A stretch of 64,000 nucleotides of DNA, from positions 7,767 to 71,766 of the forward strand of contig VYZI01000119.1 of the NCBI GenBank assembly GCA_013397695.1, given 5' to 3'. The notes below the pieces were generated by a model. The model saw nothing but the letters and a program-made list of their open reading frames with translations, was not told where the DNA came from and did no database searches. Positions 1 through 13,585 of the stretch are shown here, one piece after another (within the stretch, counting starts at the first letter, position 1; each line of letters starts with the position of its first letter). This DNA is from Centropus unirufus. Lineage: Eukaryota > Chordata > Aves > Cuculiformes > Centropidae. The translations under genes were made by a program, and so were the position numbers.

Positions 1-3000
1 CACATACTGCCCCCCCCCCCCATTTGTTACTTCCTTAATATTGAGAAATACTAGAAACCCCCAACTCCCAGAAATGGTGGTGGGGAGGGAGGGAGAACAG
101 GAATTTCAGGAGACATGTTACATCAGGATAAGAAATGGCATCATTTGGCTTTAAAAAAAAAGGCATATATCATAATGCTGCTTGCTTTCTCGTACCACTG
201 AAGAACAGTAGTTAATTCTGCTTATTAAACTTGGGCACAAAAATACAAATCAACACCTTCAGCAAAGATGTAGCTGAAGACAAAATGTATTAAAAGACTC
301 ACTCCAGCTTTTGGGGGATGTGGCTCCTGCTTTAGAAAGCCTGACTGCGAGAAGTGCCCCCGTACTCAATTTTCACATGAGGAAACTGATAACCTTAGCA
401 TATCAGTTTTGAAATCAGAGCAGTGAGGAGTCACAAAACAGCTCACAACAAAAAAATCTGTTTCGATTCCAAGGGGTTGTTCTCTGGTTTACTCACGCTT
501 AACTGATGTAAGGAAAACCATTAGATATTCAATATATCCCATAACTTTTCAACTGAAATTGTGCAGAACAAATATTTATGCTTGTTCTTTTAAAATTATC
601 TGCTAAAGGAAATGATGATGCATGCTCCGTCTTCTTTTTCCAGGTATGCTACCTGCCTGCGTTAGACTTACCTATACAGACCCCACTCAAATCTCATTCG
701 TTTGTGAAGCATGGAAGTAGCTTGTTCAAAAAAAAAATAAGCACAAAAGAATGGCAACAACAAAATTAAAAAGAGCATCTCATGCGTCTAACACTGGCAC
801 TGGACTCCGAGTTTCTCTAGTTGGAATACACACAGCATCAGACTGACTGCAGCAAAGAGCCTTCGACTTAGTATTTCATGGATAGGTTTGGATCCAAGCA
901 TTTCCACAGAATCTGGTGGTTTTCCACTTTAAAAGAAATAGCATGCATTTTGTTAAAAAAAAAGGTGCCTGGAGAGGTGTCATACTAGAGAAGAGGCTGA
1001 GTTTACACCTTTTACACAGAAATCTTTCAGTGTAAAACCTGCAAAAAGGTCCAGGTATTGTTGAACCTGCTAATGTGTTTTTAAGAAAGAAATGAAGTCA
1101 TTGGGTTCATTCTTTTGCCCTCCGATATTTTCAGGTAGAGAAGAGTGGCAGGGCTGGGGGGCAAGTGAGGGATGGTTCAGCTTTCCTCAAAACTAAGAGT
1201 TACGGGCATGGATTAAGTGAGGACACTGCTATAAATCCACAGTAATAGAAGGACAGGAAAAGGGAGGTGCATTGCTTGCTGTTGAATAGAAGTGTGTTAT
1301 CATAAAGTGACTCAAGGGTCCAGGTTGAGGACCAAAGGGTAATATTTGGTAAGGAAGCTAAGCAGCACTTTTTGGGTCTCTGTAAAGCAAAGCCTGTTTG
1401 TAAACACAGCTAAAAAGCTTTATTATTCCAGACAATTTGAAGCTAGCTTTTAAAAGTATATTTCAGGAGGGGGTGTTTTTAATGGACTGATCTGTCAAAG
1501 CATCCATTCTCATAAAAAGGCAGTTTAAGACTTTCCAAATGTAGTCAATGACTTGTGCCCCAAGAGAGAGGAGAAAGGAAATGTGTTACTGGTTTCTTTT
1601 GTGGCCTATACTGAACTGTGTATTTCTTTTTTTAAGTTTTTTTTTTATTTTTAAGAAGACTATTTCATAAATATTCATATATATATTTCATATATGGCAT
1701 TTCGAGCTATGTATTTCTTAAGATGGCAATTTTTGTACCAGGTGCCTAGCTGAAATATATCAAAGCTGAATTTGTTGGACAAACTTGACCACAGTCCTTG
1801 TTCAATTCTACACCAGTTGTTTTTTTCCCTCCATTTCTTTAATTGAGTTTTCAAAAGAATTTTATTATTTCCTCTTTAATCTGCCCAATACATGCTTTTA
1901 TTCTCTCAACAACTAATCTAGCTCTCATTGTCTATTCTATTAGCGGAACATTCCTATTATCAATCTCACAAATATTTATGCAGCTGGGGAGCTTCAGCTA
2001 TATGAGTAGCCTCGCATAATTCAGTGGAAATGCATTCTGAAGAATCCTCTCAGCTGACCCGCATGAGCATACACTGGACTAAATCCTGTGTGCAGTCTGT
2101 TACAAATAGGAGATCTTGTTCATTTGGCAAAAGTGACCTCTCTCAGATGAAACTGTTAGGAAGAAAGGGAGATGAGGGATTTCAAGAAGTCAGTGTCTTC
2201 CGGGCTTTGGAAGAGTGCTTCTTAAATCCAGCCTGGCTTCAGAAATAGGAGGACTTTGTGGGGAAAAAATATTCACTCTTCCTTGACGACTGGTGAGCAT
2301 ATGCTAAACTGAAATAACCTATGGCCACAAGTGCCACCACTGTAAGAGCACATGGAATGGCTCTCTAAATAATTTGCATTGTATGAACCTATAAAATAGC
2401 CACCATTTAAAAAAGAACCTCAGATAAAATTAGGTTAAAATGAAAGCTCTGCTGTCAATATATTTAAATATACAATGCAAATATTCTAACTTTTAAAAAT
2501 AAATGTTAACTGGCTTTTGAGATCACAGAAACTACTGCAGCATTTCATTTTAGTGTGTGGCCCCAGCACATCCAGAATGTTCTTAAAAGCTTAGAACATG
2601 GCCCCAGCCAGTGCAGTCATGCTAGAAAATAAAAGATGTGCTCACTGAGCACCTCTGAATAATGTTACTCTTCCACGTGCATATGGAACTGGCATCTTTT
2701 TTTGGTCAGACTCCTGTGCAAGGGGGAAGGCGGCTAGCACTTACACAACTATTTTAACTGCAACGATCAAGGTCATTCAGAAGTGTAAACAAATAGACTT
2801 TATAAACACAAGAATTTAAACACAGATCTGATAAATACAGTTTATCCAGGTCTCTATATATGTAAGTGGCATTAAGATTTCTTGAGGGCACTTTCAGAAC
2901 GTGTGATGGAAAAGTAGTCCAAAATTATCTGATACACAGCATTATTCTGTAATACAATTAACCTCATACTTGCTGTGAAATGCTTTCTAAGCCCTATGTT

Positions 3001-6000
3001 ACAATTATCATGGTATTTACATTAGTCCAAATGTTCAACATAAATTGTAGCATGACCACACATCTTTACTTCCATCTATTAGTGTTCTTTAATGCATTGA
3101 TTCTTAATAAAAAGCATCTGCATCTGTTATGAAATCATTTTCCCTACAGGATCTTAATGCTTACTACTGGACTTTGCAATTATCTGTTTAATAAATAAAA
3201 GTATAATTAATAGAATGATGGTATTATTCATGTATGATTAGACAGAAAGCCTTCTTCAAAAAAAGACCTGGGTGAGGTAATCTAAACTACTTGAAAAAAA
3301 GGCTACTTTTGAGAGTTATTTAGCTCAGTACTAGTAGCTTATATTTTATTGAAATTGAATTACTTGCTAAAAGAAAGAACAGTAAATACACTTCAAGATG
3401 GCGTCTTAGGCGACAGCTCAAAATAAACCCCTCCATCCTTGGAAGTCTTTAGGACTTGACCTGGCTAAAGCCCTCAACATGGTCTGACCTCCTGGTTGAC
3501 CTTGCTTCTAGATTCAGAAAATAAGGTCTTGCAATAGGAGGTATAAGAGAGTGGCCTTCATAATTATTGGGATTGATAAGCGGCTACCATTTCAGAGGCT
3601 TCTGAATAACTTCACATGAGCATCTTAGAAAGGTATTGTTTTCCCTAAAACAAGTTTCCTGTGGGAAGCACTATTTGTTCCAGTTACAGCATTTACTATC
3701 GGGGAAGGACTAATGCTTAGAGGACAGTCTGCTTTAAAAAAGAAATAATAAAATCATCATTTGGACAGTATTTTCAAACCACATTTAACCACAGCATGAG
3801 AAAGCTGAAATGTTTTGAATGTTTAGTACTAGTTGAACTGTGATACTGAAGGTCTAGTCTGAGTGGGTATGCTGAAGATATGACCAGAACTAACATCTGT
3901 ATTTAAACCTCGGTTCCGTTCTGTGGTCTGCGTTACTGCACTAGGAAATGAAAGTATCTGATTTAGAGCAGAAGTGTCCTAAGCTGGAAGAAAAGAACCT
4001 CACAGGTGGCTGGAACTGAACTGTTCTGAACTCCACTGTTCTGGAACTGAACAGTGAATTGGAAGATCCATGCAGACAACTTGAGGACTTCAGATCCAAG
4101 AAGTAATTCCTCCTTTAACCAAAGGGTGACCCTTCACCTGCAGACACCTGACAAAGCTTCATACACTTCATTAGTGCTGGGCTAATTTACACCCGCAGAT
4201 GACCTGGCTCCAGGCAAAGAGCCGAGCTACTAGACACCCGTGCAGAATGAAGGTGAAAGGCTGACGAAGTAACCGCCACGATTACAGAGAAACAACATAA
4301 TTTGCTAAACTGTTCTGTGGTTTTGCATTACTCTTTTCCAACAGCAAAGAGGCTACAGCATTTGCTCTTCTTCCCCAGATGGAATCACTTTTGTTACTAT
4401 ATCCCATCACCTTTTGGATACCCTAAATGAATGGTAAGCCCTTCTAGGGGTTCAATTCAAAGAATGCCATAAATGAGAGTTTAAAATTAAATAAATATAT
4501 ATACACTAGTATACTGTAAACAAAGAAAGTGTCAGTTACTAAACAGAAATCCACTGGGTGAGGGCAGTTTGACTCCTGTCCGGGATTTATCAACTTCAAA
4601 AAATAGATACTAAAGCTCTGGTCTTGTGATAAAAATTATTTTGCCAAAGAGTGATGTATTTCTTCTTTTGTGTTGTGATGAAAGCTTTAAGTGTGACCTC
4701 AACTCCTCATCGATTGACCATGGATTTTAGAGTTCTCCTCTGAACCCTTACAGTGACTGAAATGTGCTCCAATCGCTCTGTTGACTGTCCACTTGTATGA
4801 CTAATTCTGCTAACTTTTGCTGTAGTAGGTTTGGGGCAACTTATGCACTTGGTGTGCTTGAATTGCATCGACAGAAAACTTGTCATTCCCTGTTCTCATC
4901 TTGCAGATCTTTTCTGTTGATCCTTTTCTGCCTCTCCTACTGATCCAAGTAAAGGCAAGTTTTCAAGGAGGAAGACAAAATCGATAGGTTAATTCCTAGA
5001 AGGGGTTTATATGAATCAAGAAAAAAACCAAAACTGTGGTGCAGCTTATAGGCGTAAGGGAGAGACTAAAGGTGATTTTGGTGCAGGCTGAAGAAGCATG
5101 CTCCAAATTGGAGACAGTGGCTAGGAGGCCAAAGAAGGAAGAAGGGCAATACTTGAAACTTGAGCTAGTAAGGACAGTGTGGACCCATTCAGCTGAAGTG
5201 CCATCCATTGTTCACTCTCTCATCTTGACATTGTTGTAGTTCCAAGTCTGGCATCACCCAGGCCATAGGATCATTTTCCACTGCAGTCACATGTGCTTCA
5301 TTCTTGCTGTGTGGTCACCACAGTAACCAGAAGTGGTGCAGGTCAAGTAATTGAGAAGCTTTGCTCCAATGTAGTGTACTCGTATATAGCATATGCTTGA
5401 CATTCATTCAGTGAATTTAGATCTGAGACGATTAAAGTTTGGAAAAGTTTCAGTGAAGAACTATGGGAATAATTCTAGATCTGGAAAAGTACTTATACCT
5501 GACCTGTTCAATCTATGCTGAGTTTACTGAAAGGCAGTTTGGCTTAATCTCCAGAATTCTATGAGACAGAAAATCCCACAGAGGTAGAATCACAAGTCTA
5601 GACACAAAGATGTGAGAAGATTCGAGATTGTTGGTCGTTAAATTAAGGTAGAAATGGAAGGCAGTCATTTGTAATTGGCAGTGATCAGTGGCACCAGCTT
5701 GCTAAAAGCAGTAAGCCAAAAGATGAAGTAAGTGCTCAATATTTAATTCAGTTAGTAAAAAATACCCACAAAAACAACCCAGACACCAAACCACAGTAAA
5801 GAAGAAAGGACCTGATTCGGAGGAGGGGGAACAGGAGAAGCCATTTACCTAAAGTGGCGTCTTTGTTTTTAATGAATGACTCTAATACAGTCTCTGAAAT
5901 ATTTGGCCAGATAAAGCTATTTTATAGTCACTAATGATTATTTTTGAAAGCTATGGAAAAGGAAGGTTCCAGAACACTTGAAAAATAGAAAAAAAAACCA

Positions 6001-6050
6001 CTCCTAAAGTGAAAAAAAAAGAACAGAACCAAAACGAAAAACACCAATAA
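1..6050. other. 3' flank of SLC17A5, no gene recognised
   Basis: AT-rich non-coding sequence with a 12-base C run at 10-21 and scattered short A/T runs. Only short open frames occur (largest about 74 codons), and none resembles a known protein or has exon-like splice signals in a sensible order. In other vertebrates EEF1A1 and MTO1 lie further in this direction, but I see no exon of either. Confidence 0.6.
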
Positions 6051-6059
6051 AGAGCACAC

Positions 6060-6840
6060 AAATGAGGTGGGCAGTTATGGAACAGTCAGTCTGATTTCAA
6101 TTCCTGGAAAAACATATTGGAACAAATTGTCTATTCTTAGAAGACAATAGGTTGATAACTAACAGCCCCCAACTTGTTAGGAGCGGATTGGATCAAACTA
6201 CCGTTTTCGACTGTGACAGGTTTAACAGGCCCAGGTATGGGGAAATGTGGCTATCATTTAGCTTAAGGGAGGATTTGATGCTCCTTACAGGCAACTTGCA
6301 AAAGCTCAGCAAACTTTGGACAAAATTACGGATATGCAGGAAGGCAGCTGAAGATGACACTTGCTCAAAGTAACTGGTAATGCCACTATGAAAGGCTGCA
6401 TCAAATCAGTTTCTGTGGGCACAGACATTACTCCACCATGCAAGTATACAGTTATAAATACACACAAATGTAATTTTAAATTACACCCTTGGGGGGGAAG
6501 GAGGGGCTAAGCACTTCAGAGGTCAAGAACAGAATTCAAAGCAATGCAGGCAAGTTAAAGAGATGGTCTAAAATAATGAAATACGTCAAGGTGTTTGCCC
6601 TTTTTAAGCAACAGTTCACTGCACAAACATGGGAAAAGACGGAGTTAGCCAGTAGTCCTGTAGAAAAGGAGCTGGGGTTAGAGTGGATCCCAAACTGAAC
6701 ACGAGTCAACACTGCCATACTCTTGTGGAAAAAGAAAACACACTGAGATATATAATTCCACTCAGGACTCATTAAAGCCTCTAACTGAAATACTTTGCCC
6801 ACCCTAGGAGCCATACTTTGAGATGATGCCTAGAGATCAT
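6060..6840 (+). repeat. Ancient, decayed CR1/L3-like LINE fragment
   Basis: The stretch near 6080-6120 (cagtcagtctgatttcaatt, then a cctggaaaaa segment) and the block 6480-6830 resemble the reverse transcriptase and following part of CR1-type ORF2 (the 'SLISIPGK' region, then text ending near 'gagccatactttgagatgatg'). The reading frame is broken by many stops and indels, so this is an old dead copy. The orientation is plus. Edges and subfamily are uncertain because the match is from memory of the family consensus. Confidence 0.5.
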
Positions 6841-9800
6841 ACCAGATTTTGTGGGCAGCTGGTGGAACCCCCATCGTTACCCAACTTCTTACAAGCACCT
6901 AAATATGTATTTGGAATGACTCAAGTAAAACTAATACTTCTTTAGATACCAAAAAGTCTCTTCAAGCCCTATTTTACATAGGTTTACATTATTTAGAAGA
7001 TCTGTGCAATCCTGAATTAATTTGTTTTACCATAATTCTAGCCCACGTTGTTTAGCTTGGTAAGGAAATCTGCCCGGATTTTAATGTGTTTGTATCAGTT
7101 GAAGGTCAGTCTTTTTGGTTATGGTAGTCACATCTAATGGCAATTCACAAATATTTCAACCACTAAGCATGCATCTCACTGTATAAATTCCACCTTCCCC
7201 ACATAAAGTACATTTTCCTGAAAACTAAAAAGCTAACCTAATATAACTTATCAGAGAGGCTTGGGAGGGAATGGAATAGTCGGTCCTAAACTCCAACCAA
7301 GGAATGAGTCAGGCTAAAAATGAAAGAAGGGAGAAAAACTTCTGTACCACGAACAGCTGCTGCCTCTGCAGACAGCAGGTTCTGTTAGAGCTGTTAGGGA
7401 CAGGGTAGATTCCTGGCACGGTGTTATAAAACATTCATTCTGTACCGCTTTCTTATCAAAATGAAACGCTGGAAAACATGATGCTTGCCTTCTCCAGCAG
7501 TTTCTAAACAACCAGAAGAATGCTAAAAACAGAGCACATGACTCCCACGGGCAGGAAGTCTGACAGGAGCCATCAAGTAACGTTACAGGGGAGGCCAGTT
7601 CGTATCCACCGCTACTCCTCGCAGTCCCTGGGAAAAACCACCTGTGGCTTCGCAAGGCAGTGGACAGAGAACTGGCATTTTCGAGGTTAAAGCTCGTCCC
7701 ACACAATGTATAAAGTAGACTTCGGCCCCTTTAAACGGTGAGCGGTGTTGAGTCAGCTTTCTGCATCGAGGCCAGATCTCAGAAGAAGGGGAGCCAAAGG
7801 CTGACGTGCCACCCCCTGTCAGGCCACGACGACCGAGGACAGGGGGAATACAAAACGTAAGAGTAATGCTTGAGCTTAGAGATGTGGTTATTCCACAGGC
7901 CGGGATAAAAGTAAAACACATACAAAAAAAAAAAAAGACAGAAGGGGTTAGAAAAAGATTGCAAACTGATTCATAGGAGTGAGTCGTGTTCCTGTCCTCT
8001 GCTGCCCGAAAGAGGAACTTTTCTGGTCTCAGCAGGAGACAGCCTGTTCTGCTGAAACTGTGAATAGCAATGAAGGATCTCCTTTGTGCAAAGCAGGAAG
8101 ACCTGGAAGGCCAGTGCTAGTTACCAGGCAGTCTCGATATCACAATCCACGCGGCTCCTAAGGTGACCTGAAGTGTAAAGCACACTGAGAGTTTTTCATC
8201 TTGTGTGCTGGTTTCGATTCAGCACAGAGGGTATTAAATCACTCCCAGATGTTTTATGCACATATGTTGCCGTTCACCCTAGAAAACCTGGTTGTGTGTA
8301 CACACCACACAGAGGTGTGAGCACCGTAATCAGGAAACATGTAGAAGCGCACACAAGCAGTGGCTCCCTCGCTTCTCCCAATCCAAATGGGGTCCTCTCA
8401 CCATTTAAAGTAGGAATAATGAAATGGCAGTTGTAAAGGAATGCTGCTTTTCAGAAAGCAGACCTTAGCTCCTTCTCTAAATTTAGTTCTGTAGCCATTA
8501 GAGACAAAGTGCAGTATCCCTATTTCTGGGAAATAGCTTATACTTGATTTGCCAGCTAACGCAGTTCCATTTACTTCACAAGGCTGTGCAGTGAGTCACG
8601 TTACCCAGCAACATTCACATACCCCTGTGAACTAAAGGAAGCAGAAACTCTTGCTCACTTGCTTTCCCTTTCCTTCCGGGATATTCTTGAGAAACACCAT
8701 CCACTAGCAACAGTTCAGGACAATGACATTCCTATGCAGCAGGCAGCGTCTGGCGTGGGTGAGCAAACTGTAATATAGAAAATCGGAAAAGAAAAAGGGA
8801 ATCTGTTCCAAAATGAATTTCTAATCCCTTCTTTTAAGCTTACACCTGAGTTCAGCAAGTTGAAAGGTGTTACCCCTTGTCAATGCAGCTGTGAATACCT
8901 GTCAGGAGAACTGCTTTTCTCCTCTATCAAAAAAATTTCCTGCATTGCATCTAGCAATTGTGTATTTGAAAGGGGAGCGAGAGCAGGGAAGCCATCCATG
9001 AAAACTGCCTCTTTTTTTTTGTTTGTTTTTACTTTTCTATTCAATCACCCAGCTGGCTGAATTAACACCACATGATCCTCAGATTCAGCCCACAGGAAGT
9101 GTGATGCATCATTTAGGTGGCAAGGCTCAGTTAAATCAGATTAGCCACAAAGTGAAATTGCACTCTTATTCTCTTGGCTCAGCCATGTGGCCATTGTAAT
9201 GATCAAGGCTAATCTAGGCTGTGTCACTACCCCACACAAACCTATGACGCTCAGACCTGCATTCCATGCTTATAAACTTGGCAAAATACACTTACCTCTT
9301 TTATGAGGATTCTAAGTATTTTTCCATGGCAAGTCTATTGCTCCACTGCCAGTCCTGAAGTATTCATTACTCAGCCGAGAAGTCAATAGTAATACACACA
9401 AAATAAGAATTATCATTTGCAGCTTCACACATTTACAACAATATTATATTGCATTTCACTGTGTGCATGACTAGGTCAGACCATCTTAGTGTGACCCTAA
9501 TCTTGTGACAAAATCCATAGTCCATTCTGAGTTCTGAGCCAGGAATTGTGTGGGTTTTTTTCTGTTGTGTTTTTTTTTAATTCCCCTTTTCCTTTTCTGG
9601 CTCTACACATGTACGGTATCTGCTAATGGGGGTTGGGACTTAAAGGGTACCATCTCAAAACATACAAGCATGAACAGACAATACCCAGATACACCCATCG
9701 ACTGATTAATGGCAATATGCAACAATTACATCAGATCCCATTGTTAACTTTCCACTCAATTAATTATCTTAATATGTTGAATAAGCAACAATTACAGAAG

Positions 9801-12800
9801 TGCCCAAATGAATCCAGAGTTTAAGTGTCATTGAATTTTGCTTAGGTTTTTTTTTTGTGTGTGTTTTTTTTTTTTTTTTAAGAAAAGTTATCCACCACTA
9901 TATTCTTATGCTGCATCTTAGAAAAGCCAGACCAGGTTTCTGGCATTTCAAATTCATCAGACTAAAACACATACCCTTTTAAGCAAAGGCTGAGAATACT
10001 CCATCATCTATATTAATAAGCAGATTTTTTAAAACACTTGTCAACTAAATATGCTTTCCATTTCAATTTTACTAAATGCTCCATTCTTCCATATTTTTTC
10101 TTCCACCCATAATGCATTTTGTTATCCAGTGATTGCCTAAGGCACGGCCTTAGGGGAGAGGGGCAAAACCAAATCACTTCAAAAGAGATAGACCAGTGTC
10201 TTTTCTGGATTACATGACTGGATACCTCAGAACTTCTTTTAAATGCAGTTATGAAAACAAAACCATGAGAGTAATCTGTGCCGTGGCTTTGAAATGATGA
10301 TTTCAGCCAAACCAGCAAAGTTTCCAAATGGCTGCCGGTGCATCCCTGATGGCTCCCAGAAAGGCAGCAGGGAAGTGTCTCACTACTTTCTCTGCCTAGG
10401 CTCAGTGAAAAGGAATGCAAACCACGTTTGGAACACAGGCCACACCTCTATCACATTTACCCGAGTGCCTCTCGTACTATCTCTAGGATTTAGGGGCATC
10501 ACCCAACAGTTACAATTTGTGAATGAGACCAGAGTGTTTCTGTTTTACATGCAGAAAGCACAGATTGATTCAGAGTGAAAAAGAGAAAGCACAAACCGGT
10601 GGGGAAAAAGTCCAAATCTGGTTTTCACTGCACAGATTATGAAATACCCAGCACAACATGTAGCACGTCCACCTCATCTTACCTATACCTAAGTATAGGA
10701 TGGTTTGAGGTGATTCTATCCAGTTGCTCTCAACAGAACAAAAATCACTACGGCTACCATCCGAGCAGCAGTGGAACTGGTTTTCAAGGGTTATTAAGGT
10801 AAGCCGTGGTGATTAAGCATGATTAATAATCCTGTCATTCTTCCAACATGCTAGGCAAGTCTCAGTCCAGGAGTACCCACAAGGTTTAAAAATAATGATC
10901 TGTCATCGCCGTACTTGAGAGTGTCGGCATACAGTTCTCAGTTACTTTCTAATAGGCACGTCAGAGGTTTCAAAATAGACACAAAATTCCCAGTGGATGA
11001 ATTATAAAGCAGGTCTCATATTACTGCAGCTGGAGTTACACGCAAGGCATTTTATCAGTATAACCACATTTTTTTTCTGGTTGATTTGAAGCATACCTGG
11101 TTTTTACTGCAGTGCTACATTTGTTGAGGAGGCAAAAGAAACTGCAGAGGTAAAAAAAAAATAGAGAACACACATGCACAAAGTGACCCACCTGAGCCCT
11201 TTTCAACCTCAAATAACTCTCAAATAAGAGAAGGCAAAAGCACAGAGTACTGCCCTCCCTACCAGAAAGTCCCGGTTTGCAGTGAAAGTGAGATGAAATA
11301 CAGATATAAGTGTAAAACTAGCCTCTGGTGAAGCGATTTTAAGGTTTTCACCTCCATAGCTTGGTGGAATAAAATGGCAGAAGGCTTGGTTACATGTAAT
11401 GAATAAAAAAATAAACAGAATAAATTAATCACTTGGCTTTAGAAGTCATTAACTTACCAAAAGCTGGCAGACAACTCACCCACACTGGGAATTACTAGGA
11501 GCAGTACCACTCACAGCATACAATACATAACTTCTGTCTTTTCATTTCCTCCTCTTTGTTAAGCAAGACAATTAAATCCAGCATATTTGTACCTGACTCT
11601 TCTCATGATTTATACTTTGATTAATTTTCCTTTAAAAGTGAATAGCTGCAATATGTGGATATTAAATATCAAGTTATTAGGAAGAGTCACGATTGACCCA
11701 CATTCTATACAAAACCGAAGGGTTTGGGTACCGTTTTCTTTTCCAGAAATACCAACCAGAATTACACTGTACTGGAAATTAGTTTAATAGTTGCCATTTT
11801 GCCACTTAACTGAAAAACTCTACTTGAGTCATGCTGATATCCCTAAAAATCTGTCATTTTTAATTTAGCTGACACATCAAACGCGAAGCTGATTTCATGC
11901 AGGCAGTGGAGACCGCCCCAGCCAGATGCCTTAGCTGGAGGAAGCATTACCCACAGCTGGAATTGCTTCCAAATGATGCTGCCCGTCGTGCCAGAGCCTG
12001 CTAATTTTCAGCCCCTTATTTTGTGCTTTTATAAAAATCAGCCAGTGTTTAGCTTTTGCTTCCCCTCCTGTGTTACCTATTTTCTAGCCGTGAGAACCTT
12101 CCGCAACGGAACCAAAAGAACAACGAGAGAAAACCATTGGCCTCTGCATCTCGGCTACCCAGGACTGACGGCAGCAGTACATAAACCGGCTAATCTACCA
12201 GTCACAAAGGAATTGCTGATTGTTTTTAAAGCTCTGGGGCTGCAGAGCATCATTTGCAGGGCACAGGGGCTTTGAAGAGCAGCAAGTCCCTCACAGCACT
12301 GGTTCCTACCCTCCAACTGCCTCCCCTCTCGTCTCTTCCAGGCAGCTCTCTCTTACACCATAGCATCAAAAGAACAAAGGCAACAAGGCACCACAATGCC
12401 GAGATACTTGGGAAGCATTTCAAGTCACTCGGATTGGAACTGGACATGTAAAGACTGGTTAGCTATTCACACTTCATTTTTGTAGCGCTAATATGTCCCT
12501 AACACATTGCTGCCTATACCTATTTAAGGCAATTTTTCTCTCTGAAGGAGCCAAGTAGGTCTGCTCAGACCTTTCCAGGAGCAGAACTACCACTGGGCCT
12601 CTTTCCTTTTGAGGATGATAAGGGTTAGGGTTCAACTTGAACCTATTTTCTTTTAAAGCAAAGGCTCTAGGACACAATTACAGCTGGAGGCAGTGATTTC
12701 AAACTGCGTGGAGGGGGTGGAGGGGCCTCGAAGGATGCTTTGGGGCATGACTGAGGCCTGTTTGGGAAGGTTTGGTACATTCCTTTATGAGCAGTTCTCA

Positions 12801-12959
12801 CATCCAAACCAAGTGCAGTAAAGGCACTACGCAAAAAAGTGAAAATAAGTAATCTGTAAGGCTGAGATAATTGCCTTGCTGATCTTGAGATGGAAGGGGC
12901 AGCATTTTAGGAGAAACTATTTCCATGCAAGTGCCTTGAATTCTCCTAGTGCCTTACCC
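6841..12959. other. Non-coding flank, nothing recognised
   Basis: No exon, RNA gene or young repeat recognised. A cluster of overlapping open frames at 7314-7964 (minus) reaches 130 codons, but the translations look random and match nothing known to me. Poly-T/TG runs occur at about 9005-9030 and 9847-9880. Confidence 0.5.
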
Positions 12960-13330
12960 ATATTGCCCTTTGTGCCTTAGACACGTGTGGGCTGTCTAGG
13001 GGGCGGCTGGGAGGACAGGGGTGCTGGCTGTGTCCAGCCCTGCCCCGGCTCTCCATTGTTGCACAAGCACGCACCAGCCCAGCACGGCCACGCTACGCAC
13101 TCGAAATCCCTGCTTTTGTGTTTCCTCCCTGCCAGAGAGAGCTGCGCTGCAAACAGCGGCCTCCTTGCCCGGCGCACTGAGACAAAGAGATGCTCGACCG
13201 CAGAGTTATACTTCATGACTCAGCTGGAAAGGCATGAGTCAAACAGCAACCTCCCCGGAACAACAGCAGCTGCATCTGAGCCATCCATCCCTGCGCACCG
13301 CTGTGGTTTTGCATCATAGTTTGTGATTGA
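12960..13330. promoter_or_regulatory. GC-richer block with two AP-1 sites (candidate enhancer)
   Basis: This block has visibly higher GC than its AT-rich surroundings. It ends with two consensus AP-1 elements close together, TGACTCAGC at 13216-13224 (extended towards a half MARE) and TGAGTCA at 13235-13241, 19 bp start to start. It lies about 8 kb beyond the SLC17A5 stop codon. Enhancer activity is inference only; an unrecognised lncRNA exon is another possibility. The assembly gap begins just after it. Confidence 0.3.
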
Positions 13331-13348
13331 GAAGAATTAAAACAGGAA

Positions 13349-13568
13349 NNNNNNNNNNNNNNNNNNNNNNNNNNNNNNNNNNNNNNNNNNNNNNNNNNNN
13401 NNNNNNNNNNNNNNNNNNNNNNNNNNNNNNNNNNNNNNNNNNNNNNNNNNNNNNNNNNNNNNNNNNNNNNNNNNNNNNNNNNNNNNNNNNNNNNNNNNNN
13501 NNNNNNNNNNNNNNNNNNNNNNNNNNNNNNNNNNNNNNNNNNNNNNNNNNNNNNNNNNNNNNNNNNNN
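13349..13568. other. Assembly gap (220 N)
   Basis: Run of N, followed directly by a 17-base T run (13569-13585). The open frames that span it are artefacts of N translation. Confidence 0.98.
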
Positions 13569-13585
13569 TTTTTTTTTTTTTTTTT

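Noticed and set aside
7314..7964. Cluster of overlapping minus-strand open frames up to 130 codons
   Set aside because: No domain, no homology and no splice pattern; neighbouring frames are equally open, as expected by chance in moderately GC-rich DNA.
8203..8290. Text resembling an LTR start (tgtgctggtttcgattcagc)
   Set aside because: Only about 30 bases resemble the avian ERVL-like LTR start and no further LTR landmarks follow.
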